From positions 1 through 64,000 of the forward strand of contig WSUB01000016.1 in NCBI GenBank assembly GCA_019633425.1: 64,000 nt of DNA, in the 5' to 3' direction. Shown one piece after another: positions 55,662-64,000 of the stretch. This stretch comes from Tulasnella sp. 424 (taxonomy: Eukaryota; Basidiomycota; Agaricomycetes; Cantharellales; Tulasnellaceae). Position 1 is the stretch's first letter. Each line of letters begins with the position of its first letter. The notes under the pieces were generated by a model, which saw only the letters and a list, made by a program, of their open reading frames with translations, did not search any database and was not told where the DNA came from. The translations under genes and the position numbers were made by a program.

Positions 55662-57674
55662 CTACGCCTTGGCAAGCTTCTCCTTCAAGGAAGAGTAATT
55701 CTTCCAATACGTCGCCCATTCCCGTTGAATCACTTGAGACTCGGGGTCAGCTGCTGATGTCTGCCCACCACTCCAATGGACCGCCCTCTCGAAGCATTCC
55801 AACGCACGACCCAAATCTTCTTTTTGCCCGTCGAGCTGGTACAGCATTCCCGAAAGATTCCAAGCCTCCGCCGCTGTCCGTCGGGCATCTCGAAGTAAGG
55901 AGGCCGCTGGCTTGGACAGGACCTTATCGCCCACATAGATCGAGGACAACTTGTGCGTTAGTGCAGAAGATGTGCCTGAGTAAGCCTTTGGCGCTCCTGT
56001 CAGGGTATGGGCGACCCTTTCAGCTGCCGTCGCTGCCGAGTGAAGTTGGATCTGCGCGGACGCGACTCCGTCGGACGACGAGCTGCCGGTCGACTTGGAT
56101 GACATCCACGAACGCTTGGGCGGTGGCGCCGAGGTTGAAGCTGCATAGAGAACCTGGGCGAGGTGAACGGAAAGGACCGATGCGCGATGCTGGAGGAACA
56201 GGGCGTGGAGTGCGGCGGGGGCGTTGTCCCGTGTGATGAGGGACTGTGCCTCCTTGGAGGATAAGTCAGGGGAAGAAGGGAGTCGTTGAGAGAACGATGA
56301 TGATAATGAAAGGAGGCGGAGAGCGGAACGCTGGATCGACTCGGCTTCGGGAAGCTGCTGCGTCGCGGAAAAGAAAGTCGAAAGTGAGACGAGGGCGGAT
56401 ACGAGGATCCTCTGAGCCAATGGCGAAGGCGGCAAAGTCGCTGGAACGTGTGTTGAATCGAGCTGAGGAGTTGACGTTGCCCGCTGTTGATCAACTCCAC
56501 GACCGCTGCTGCTACTCCCACCCAACGTGGCATAATCGATTGCCTTTTTCCACCATCCTACAGCAACTTCTTCATCCTGCAACCGATACGACAAGTCTCC
56601 GATTTTCAACGCTACCCGCGCAGCATCGATAGGACGGTGATGAAGATGATGATTGGCTAGACTCTTTGAAAGGCCATGATCCCAAATTTGTAAGAGATCG
56701 TCCCGAGCAGCGGTAATCGAGCCCGGAGTCCCGATCCGCTCCAGAACGCGCGAATGCAAAAAGAGCAGGTCCAGAGCCGAGTCGGACAAGGAAGGGGAGG
56801 AAGAGTCTGATGATGTTGAGGGGAAGGATATTCGAGGGTTTTGTTGGGCGAGAGCGATTGCCTGACTCAAAAACTGCGCGGACGCCATGTACGCGGTCAC
56901 GTTAAAAGTGCTCCCGTCCGATTTTGCGTTGTTTCCATGACGTTGCTGTTGCAATGGCCCGCCGACGCCAGCTCCCCAATTCTGAGCCATCCAAGCAGCG
57001 CGAATGAGATGCCTCGCTCGATACCCTAACGCAGGGTCCGTGCCACCTCTCTTCCCTCCCGTCCAGCTCTCTTGACTTTCCACCGCCCATCCCCATATGG
57101 CATCCTCCCCTCCTTGCCCTTCTTCTTCATCGTCTCCTCCTGCCCCAGGCGTCGGCTTGATCGAGACATTTTCGACGTACAGATGCGTCCCTTCGAACCC
57201 GAGAAAGACTAACAAGGCAATCGAGACCGAGGCAGCGGAAGTGTAGACGATGAGTTTCCGGAATGTGTTGTATACGTGGAGCGTGGGTTTGATGTAGTTG
57301 TCTGCGGTATAGAACGGTTCATCTCCTCCTGTTCCTGCTCCTTCTGCCCGCGATTCTGGACCGGAGGAGGCTGGGTGCGGAGGTGCTGTTGATTGAGTGC
57401 CTGTTGGTTGTTGTTGGTCTCGTGATGATGCTGGTGGGATCGTGGAAGCAGTCGTTGCCTTCGGCTGGCTCCGAGAGAGGCTGGAGTTGTCGTTGTTGGA
57501 AGACGACGAAGACGCGGCGTCGGAATGTTGCGGCGTCGAGGCAAATCTCCGCTTTTGTTGTTCGAGTAGTAGTAGACTTGGAGGAGCAGGTCTAAAAGTC
57601 TGTTGTACGCTCTTTAAGCGTGCGGTACTCCGCGAAGGTTGACGCGTACGTGAGGTCAAGCGTAAAAGAGACAT
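55662..57674 (-). CDS. Mitochondrial membrane protein with TPR-like region
   Basis: Intronless, 670 aa. Basic Ser/Arg N-terminus (RLTSRTRQPSRSTARL ... RRFAST) typical of a mitochondrial leader; then 80 low-complexity residues; one membrane segment at about 145-163 (SAASVSIALLVFLGFEG) and an intermembrane-type soluble part. Repeating helix pairs with W, A and G spacing (IGDLSYRLQDEEVAVGWWKKAIDYA; AEAWNLSGMLYQLDGQKEDL) look like TPR units. Layout resembles Mgr3, the TPR adaptor of the i-AAA protease of yeast, but I cannot prove the relation. Being intronless in a window where nearly all genes have introns is unusual. It converges on C1-THF synthase with a 167-base gap. Confidence 0.75.
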   Translation of the reverse strand: MSLLRLTSRTRQPSRSTARLKSVQQTFRPAPPSLLLLEQQKRRFASTPQHSDAASSSSSNNDNSSLSRSQPKATTASTIPPASSRDQQQPTGTQSTAPPHPASSGPESRAEGAGTGGDEPFYTADNYIKPTLHVYNTFRKLIVYTSAASVSIALLVFLGFEGTHLYVENVSIKPTPGAGGDDEEEGQGGEDAIWGWAVESQESWTGGKRGGTDPALGYRARHLIRAAWMAQNWGAGVGGPLQQQRHGNNAKSDGSTFNVTAYMASAQFLSQAIALAQQNPRISFPSTSSDSSSPSLSDSALDLLFLHSRVLERIGTPGSITAARDDLLQIWDHGLSKSLANHHLHHRPIDAARVALKIGDLSYRLQDEEVAVGWWKKAIDYATLGGSSSSGRGVDQQRATSTPQLDSTHVPATLPPSPLAQRILVSALVSLSTFFSATQQLPEAESIQRSALRLLSLSSSFSQRLPSSPDLSSKEAQSLITRDNAPAALHALFLQHRASVLSVHLAQVLYAASTSAPPPKRSWMSSKSTGSSSSDGVASAQIQLHSAATAAERVAHTLTGAPKAYSGTSSALTHKLSSIYVGDKVLSKPAASLLRDARRTAAEAWNLSGMLYQLDGQKEDLGRALECFERAVHWSGGQTSAADPESQVIQREWATYWKNYSSLKEKLAKA

Positions 57675-58757
57675 GGAGACCGGGTAGAGTGATGATGGGC
57701 GGCAAACGGCGGTTGGTGGTGGTGGTGCTCAGAATGTCGTATTCCAGGTCCCACGGTCAGAAGGCCTGGTGAGCTCAAGGCTCCGGCGATGTTACAGGCT
57801 ACCCCTCACCTTCCTACCCAATCAACAGCTTATCTTGGATGAGATGGACCGAACAGAATACTTGACTTGACTTGACTTCTTCATCGATACATATTACCCC
57901 ACCTCCCCCCTTTACGATGCGAGCATGTGCTCAGCATCCTGATGCTTTCATTGGGTGCCTCAGCCCATTCCGACGTAGGACCAAAGGGTAATTGTGCTCC
58001 AACGACCCGACGACTGCCTAAACAAGCCACACTTCCCATCTCTATTCTGTGGCTTATAATGGAAAGTCCAAAAGGAAAACAGAGGCACTCTGTTGCGAAT
58101 CGAGCTGTCGTCGCTGCTGAGCGGTGGTAGGCCCCCTCACCGGTCGCTGTTCGATGAGTGTGCATTACTCGTTGGAGAAGGAGGCCAGAAGAGAGGCTTT
58201 GGGCGTTCTCTCTACCCAGTGACACTCGGACTGCTCGTTCCGAATTGCCATCTACGCCCATTGCCTTCTGGCTGCGCAGGTGTATATATACACTGGTCGC
58301 CCCACCCTCCGAGTTGGTCCCTCAACCCTCCACTCAGCCATTTCATGACCGTTTAGACAAGTGAGCACACCGCCCCCTCGAACTCCCTCATCCTGAAGGG
58401 CCCCTCGATACTGATAACCCCGAATCGACAGCGACGAAAAACCTTGTTCATCTATTCCACTGTATCACGACGCTTCCTACGACAAACTCATCCTCGACTA
58501 TCTGATAACACCGTTTTTAAGCTACTGTATCATTATCACCGATTCAATAAGAACGAAACAAAAAAAAACCAGTGCGTATTCACTAGGGTCGAAGCTCGAG
58601 CCTAGCTCCATCGGCATATCTTCGTTTGGGTGTAGGCTAATACATGTCTCTCTCTCTTCCTTTTGCCTATTCACATTTTCGGGGTTCTTTTACTTTAACC
58701 GTGGGCTATCCCCTCTCTCTCTTCAACATCACCTCGGAAATGCAAAATCGTCAGACA
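57675..58757. other. Intergenic between divergent genes
   Basis: About 1.1 kb. TATATATAC at 58282-58290 lies far upstream of the Cys-rich gene; a CTTGACTTGACTTGACTT short repeat occurs near 57863-57880. No gene recognised. Confidence 0.4.
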
Positions 58758-59057
58758 ATGTGTATTCAAGAGGTGTACGGATTTACCTATCCAGGTTGCG
58801 GACATTTCCGAGAAGTGGGTACGAAGGAGAGGGACTGCCTTCTCGGCAACTGTGCCCTCAGCTCCACCCACACCCGGACACATGGGCGCGGACCCTGTAC
58901 GCACCCCGGATGCCGTAGGGCATATCGCGTGGTGTTGAAGTCGACGGTCGGGTCGGACGATTGCACTGAGTGCCCTCGTCGAAGAGGACGTCGATCGAGG
59001 GCTGGCACTCCCGATAGCAGGAGTAGCGGCTCTCAGGTTTCTTTCTACTCACGATAA
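58758..59057 (+). CDS. Small Cys-rich protein, copy 1
   Basis: Single exon, 99 aa from MCIQEVYG; an ATG 18 bases upstream in the same frame is also possible. Cysteine pattern: MC at the start, C-GH near residue 17, C..GNC, then C(T)HPGC and a terminal DDCTEC. The paralogue at 60.7 kb has MC, TCGH, DC...IC, CNC and a terminal NCDDC in the same order, and both share RVV...G.C..C. No signal peptide. Paired cysteines and histidines suggest metal (zinc) binding. A basic Arg/Ser tail of about 25 residues is extra in this copy. Comparable short MC...CGH proteins are common and uncharacterised in basidiomycetes, as far as I recall. Confidence 0.7.
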   Translation: MCIQEVYGFTYPGCGHFREVGTKERDCLLGNCALSSTHTRTHGRGPCTHPGCRRAYRVVLKSTVGSDDCTECPRRRGRRSRAGTPDSRSSGSQVSFYSR

Positions 59058-60695
59058 AACAAAAATAGGCACGGTCGGTGCCCAACGTCTACTGGCGGAT
59101 ATTCCCTTTTTGGTATGAGTGTACAATTTGTATGTAGGATCAATACTGCGTGTAGATGTATAACTATCATGTTACATAGATTTGGTTTGAAATTTCGGGT
59201 CAGGTGGGGGGGTTGTGTCGATACTATGTAGCTAAAAACGCCCATGAGATTGGCGCCTCAGGCTCAGTCTGTGGCCATCACACGACTGGAGTGGAGGCAT
59301 GGAGTTCATCTTAAGCGGGGGCTTGGGGGGTTTTGCAAAATGATTCGTTTCGACCTCCGATTTAGTGCGAGAAGCTGTTGCCATGAAGCCGAAGAGGAGG
59401 TGTGTTCGGCGAATCAAGCCGTCCCCTCTCACCAGAGCAAAGATCAGCCTCATGGCCATGAACGTGTTGGGCCCACCGGCATTCCATCCCAAAAGCCCAA
59501 TCCCTGTTCCCCCATCTTTACCAGTTCTTACCTTTCTTTTCTCTTATTCTGATCAATTTTTCCTTGGGCGGGCTTCTTTTTTGGCGGCACGCTCTGTTTT
59601 TTTTAACCTTGGTTGCCCAAGAATTGCCGTCATGCGGGGCAAATTGAGGCGGGACGCGTCCGACAAGGGGGATCAAAGTTCCTCCAAGCGGTCCCACCGA
59701 CGACAAAACACACATGTACAAGTTCTTGGCTTTCTCTTGTCTTTTCATTATTCATCGGCATCTGCGGCTGCCGAAACGAAGGTTGCCTTCGAAGGTGGTA
59801 CGCGCGTGTGTGGGTGTGGGTGCTTCTCCTCCTTTTTTTTTTTTGCCCTCCCCTCCCTATCACCTCATCCCGCTTCCCCAGGCCTGTCACTGCGGCTCAC
59901 CCGTTCTTCGATTACCGAATCCCCTTGCAAGTCCCCTCAAACCAACCTCCACTCCCTCGGGTTCTTTGATTAGGTACAATTCAATTCGTCGGACGCGAAA
60001 AGGAAAACTCTAAAATACCCCCAGAAAAATAATAAAATAATAAATAATTACACCGTTGATAATCACACACAACCTTGCGGCAAGCGTACCATCAGTTGTG
60101 CGTACACGCGGGTCACCCGGTCCATTTCCCCAAAATTGATTTTTTTTTTTTTTTGCCCTCACCTTGTATTTTATTTTATTTTATTTTCCTTTGATGTCTC
60201 TGTCAGCAAAGAGGAAAACGTCCAACGCTCCCAGTACAAAAGGTCCATCGTACGTCCAACGGCCCACTTTTCCCCAATCATCCCCCTCTCAGGTTACTCG
60301 TTCCCCCGCCCACTACTTGCAGTCTCAAACCAAGCTACAACTTAACCCAACCACCTCTCATCTAATAAATACCGAGCTGGTAGGGCGTTCTTTTCGTGGG
60401 GGCAGCCTCGTGTACGACCACTAACCGTGCTCTCTTTTGACGTCCTGCAGCACCCTCTGCCCCTCATCCTCCTCATCAGTGGTTCCCTCCGACCTCCGCC
60501 GACCGACCTAGGTGCCTCTCTCCCCCCTTCCCTCTCCCCTCTGTAACAGTGAGTACATTAGAGCCTCTAGACCACCGAAGGGTCGACGAGCTTCTTGCAG
60601 GAGAAGAAAGAAACTGACTACGTTTGTTTACCCTCCACCCCTTCGTCGACACCGTCTGCTCCGCCCGCGTAGAGTCTTCTCCCCTCCAACCAAAA
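59058..60695. other. Intergenic with homopolymer tracts
   Basis: About 1.6 kb between the two Cys-rich genes, with T12 to T15 tracts (near 59829 and 60139), an A/T-rich stretch (60023-60060) and a TTTTA repeat (60170-60187). No coding region supported; several overlapping frames of 60-200 codons have no splice or motif support. The last 250 bases are C/T-rich and form the leader of copy 2. Confidence 0.4.
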
Positions 60696-60997
60696 ATGTG
60701 CGCTCGCGACATCCAATTCAAGAAATTCGCTACCTGCGGACATGAAGTCCTCATCGAGCAGAAAATCGTCGACTGCCAACAGCCTATATGCTACTACAGC
60801 CGAAATCACCCTGCAGAGCACAAGCCCGGTCCTTGCAACTGCACTCGATGGATGACGTGCGCATAAAATTCAAATTCTCAACAACCTTAATCTCGTACCC
60901 TGACAGAGGACCTCTTTTTTTTCTTAGGAACCCTGAACGCCGTGTAGTCGAGACTCCAGCCGGGAACTGCGACGACTGCAAAAACAGACAGCAGTGA
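60696..60997 (+). CDS. Small Cys-rich protein, copy 2
   Basis: Exons 60696-60856 and 60928-60997; 76 aa. MCARDIQFKKFATCGHEVL, then DCQQPICYYSRNH, GPCNC, and after the intron a tail ending NCDDCKNRQQ. Aligns with the previous gene across its cysteines, with a phase-2 intron that copy 1 lacks. No signal peptide or membrane segment. Eight cysteines and three histidines in 76 residues point to a metal-stabilised fold; function unknown. The ATG context (CCAAAAATG) is good, and the start MC is shared with the paralogue. Confidence 0.75.
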
Positions 60998-61242
60998 GGG
61001 CAATAATTCCTCCCTATACTACCCCCCTCTGAACAACCACCCGCCCCCGCCCATATTTCTACCATAGCTGGTGATTGTATTACCTTCCCCTTCGTCATTT
61101 ATTCCATTATATTACACTCTGTGAATATCGTGCAAAAAGAGTCGTATATACGCGTAAAAGGTACAAACGAAGCGGGTTTCCCTTCCTCCGCCGGCGGGTG
61201 AAACGAGAGATCTACGGATTAGCCTCAACTCCCCCAAGCCCC

Positions 61243-64000
61243 TTACTGAGCGTGGACCAAGGTCCCAGGCCCAGTACTCAAATCAGCCGCAGCCATGATC
61301 TCATCTGGTATCCCTCCGTCCCCATAATCATCGTCACTCCCCATATCCATATCCACGTCCGTATCCATTTCCTCGCCTTGCGGTGCCGTCGGTCGTTGCA
61401 CGGTTTGCTCGGCAGCAACGGCCTTTAGCTTCTCCTGATGAGCTTTGACGTCTTCCAAAGTCCACAAAGAAATCCCCGTCTGATTCTCGTTCGGGTTTTG
61501 AGAGATGGTTCGCATGAACAACTTGGACAAAACCAGGGCCATGTCGGTGGACAAGTTGGACGCCGCGTCCGTGATGTACTGATTGATCCACCGGGGTAGC
61601 TTAGATCGTTTGTCCGCCCGGGCAAATCGCTTTATAGAAAAGGTAAATGAGAGAAAGAACGCCGTTAGTCCCAGAAGAAAGAAAGCCGGAATCGGGTTTC
61701 CGTGTGGGTGCGGCGCGGCTCGGCTCACCTTGTCGGCAAAGACCATGAGACCCCAGTCCGTCTTCCCTCGCAACGCACGTCCGACGCACTGAGCAGCGTT
61801 CCGCATCGCATCGAATCCAAGGAACTCGGCTTCTCGTATTCGGTAAGCATCGCGGAGGTACTCCAGACGAGCCTGATCGGAAAGGGCACCTAGGTCAACA
61901 AGCGAACCGCAGTTTGCCTATTCTCTTTACCCTTACCTTCAATATACGGCTCTCGGTGTATTGATACGGAATTCTAGCCAGAATAAACCTTGGTTAGTAT
62001 CACTTGCACCGATTGAACACGCCACTGTGCGACATACCCAAACATGATCACAGCCCTTCCATAATTGTGATCAAAGTCAATGCCCTCCGACACTTTGCCT
62101 CGAGCGACGGCCAAAAGCACAGCGCCACGTCCATTATCGCACGCCTGTTATTCGGAACCCGACAGATCGGATACAGAGTTGCCGCCGGGTGGCGATGGAC
62201 GCCAATGCGCGAAGGGGGCAAACATCGTTAGTCAACAAGGCTGACACTAAAAATCACTCAACCCCGGAAGTGCGTGGCGTCGATCGCAAAACGTCACTTT
62301 CACTCACCCTTCGATAATTTTCCAGAGCGATACTAGTCTCGTTGGCATCAGGCGTTTCGACAAAGATCAATTTATTCTTCCAGACTTCGTTGAGGATCCC
62401 CTGCAACGTGCAAATGTGAAGACCGGCGACGGTTGAATGATCAAGACAGCCCCCGGAAAAAAAAAGGACAAGATGAACGAGGCCTCTGACTCACCATATC
62501 ATTCCAAGCAGCCACAATACTCTCCATATACAGGTAGCTCGGGAAGAATCCCACCAACCCATCAGGTACAATCTTACTGTACTCGATCAGGATGCTCCCG
62601 AAATTGCGCACCACGGCCGGGTCGTTTCGCACTTCGAATCTAGAGCTGATCGCGACTTGGTCGCTTCCTCGAGTGATGACCAGTGGCAAGAAACAATTAC
62701 GCTCCAAAGTCATGGGGTAGGTCTCTTGCACGACCGGAGTGAACTGAAGCATTTTGGGGTACATATCGAGAGGAGAGATGGTTCCGGAAGTGATGACCAC
62801 GCTGCTGAAGCGTTCGAATACAGGGCGGATGGCGATGGAAGGGTCGAGGCAGCTGGGCGTCCGTCCCGGAAGCGAGAGATTAGCTCTGCTGGTCAAACGG
62901 TTAGGCAAACCGGAAACCACCCACGTTAAATGGAAGATAGGATTAGGTATCGTCGCACCCTCCGTCTCAAACGGCTCGAGGATCAGGAGGAATCCTGTTG
63001 GGACGGCTCCACGGGTCAACTTCAGTGACCTTTACAATCGATCGCAGAGCCGTACCTTTCTCGTATGTGGCAACCAGCGTAGCGAATGCAGCTACTTTTT
63101 GCAGTGACGCATATTCATCTAGGCGACTCAGCTCGAGCGTTCGAATGAGAGACTGTAACCGTTCGGTGCAGAATCTGGAAACGAGCGCCACCAAAACAGC
63201 CATTCAGTCAGCAAGGACCGCGCATTAAGCCTGGGCCCTGTAGGATTGGGCTGACCTTAACGGCCGCCGCTCAATGTATGTGATATCCTTCAAGTGCTGT
63301 AAAAACGACAGGGGCGTCTCTGCAACGACATGCATCACACGCATCCGGGTCTTTGAAAAAAAGATCCGAGTCCCAGAAACACCTCGATCAGACAAATTTC
63401 TTGCCGAATCAGAGCAAAAGAACGCGAACCTTGAGATATTCCACTAAACGTTTCAAAAACGCCACAAAATGTTCTGCTTTGCGAATGTTTCCGGGTATGG
63501 CTTCCTTCAGCAAATCATCGGGCAGAACTGACGGCACAGAGAGGAAGGCGCGCCGAAAAGTCGTCAACAATCAGCTGCCAGAGAAACGCAACTTCTTCCC
63601 CTAACCTGGATTCGGCATAATCGCGTCGTCTTCAGCAGGAGCCTCTTCTTCCGCTTCTTGCAACCCTTCCACGAGCTTGGCGTATTCGTCCTGGAGCTTT
63701 GACGCATCCTTTTGTTTGATTCTTTGCGTCCACGCGGCATTAGTCAAGCTCATCGGACGTTTCCATGTGACAATCAGCCACGTACTCTTCGATTTTGTCG
63801 CCCAGTCGCGTGACACTCCTCGCAGCAGAGTCGAGCATGGGTCGTGTAAGGTCGATTGAGAGAGATTCGATGCAAACGTTATCTGGGGAGGGAATGGTGG
63901 TCAGCTATGCCTAGGTTGGTTTCATGGTTGGAACCCACCGATATTGTGTGCTTCGTCGAAAACCACGATTGCATCTTTACTCATCTCCTTCGAAACCTGT
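61243..64000 (-). CDS. RAD3: TFIIH DNA helicase RAD3/XPD, N-terminus outside window
   Basis: 5'-3' DNA helicase of TFIIH for nucleotide-excision repair and transcription initiation. Thirteen exons visible: 63939-64000 (cut), 63786-63882, 63606-63721, 63430-63527, 63256-63350, 63056-63174, 62925-62994, 62495-62852, 62308-62400, 62038-62144, 61937-61973, 61729-61872, 61243-61629. From the edge: VVFDEAHNI (DEAH box), [13 protein letters not shown], an acidic insert (EEEAPAEDD), [74 protein letters not shown], then [34 protein letters not shown] and [15 protein letters not shown]. Helicase motifs IV-VI are intact; Walker A and the Fe-S cysteines lie beyond 64000. The acidic C-terminal tail ([13 protein letters not shown]) is longer than usual. 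Confidence 0.95.

Overview
The window is nuclear DNA of a filamentous fungus, most likely a basidiomycete of the Agaricomycetes. The evidence is: almost every gene is cut by many 50-80 base GT-AG introns, often with CTRAC-like branch sites; there are secreted plant-wall enzymes with a fungal cellulose-binding module; and there is a tandem family of F-box proteins of a kind typical of Agaricomycetes. All exon models below were built by eye from splice sites and reading-frame continuity; none was checked by alignment or RNA.

Left part (1-9.6 kb): the 3' end of a PLP aminotransferase, a pyridoxal-phosphate homeostasis protein (YggS/PLPBP), a peroxisomal adenine-nucleotide carrier (ANT1/PMP47 type), a GLFG nucleoporin (NUP49 type) and, divergent from it, a long low-complexity protein with a KEN box and a D-box-like motif.

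10-20.5 kb: five head-to-tail copies (A-E) of a four-exon F-box-like gene, with decayed exon pieces and shared spacer blocks between them. This array and its debris are the most dynamic part of the window. 20.5-23.7 kb holds no gene that I can support.

23.7-32 kb: a secreted GH5 mannanase-like protein in which every catalytic motif I can place is altered, two tandem four-helix membrane proteins, an intron-containing tRNA-Trp, an aldo-keto reductase with a possible mitochondrial form, and a coiled-coil/AT-hook nuclear protein.

32-44 kb: two paralogous PLP aminotransferases flank a mosaic, split aminotransferase pseudogene. Its two halves are separated by about 6.4 kb that contains a truncated hemerythrin pseudogene, an uncertain minus-strand gene, an IND1/NUBPL pseudogene and an intact polygalacturonase (GH28) carrying a C-terminal CBM1. 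The split ends share a 17-base near-repeat, which suggests an insertion event.

44-64 kb returns to conserved housekeeping genes: a large coiled-coil protein, eIF2B alpha (with a GC-AG intron and an optional membrane-like N-terminus) divergent from C1-tetrahydrofolate synthase, a mitochondrial TPR-like membrane protein, two small paralogous Cys-rich proteins, and the TFIIH helicase RAD3/XPD, cut by the right edge.
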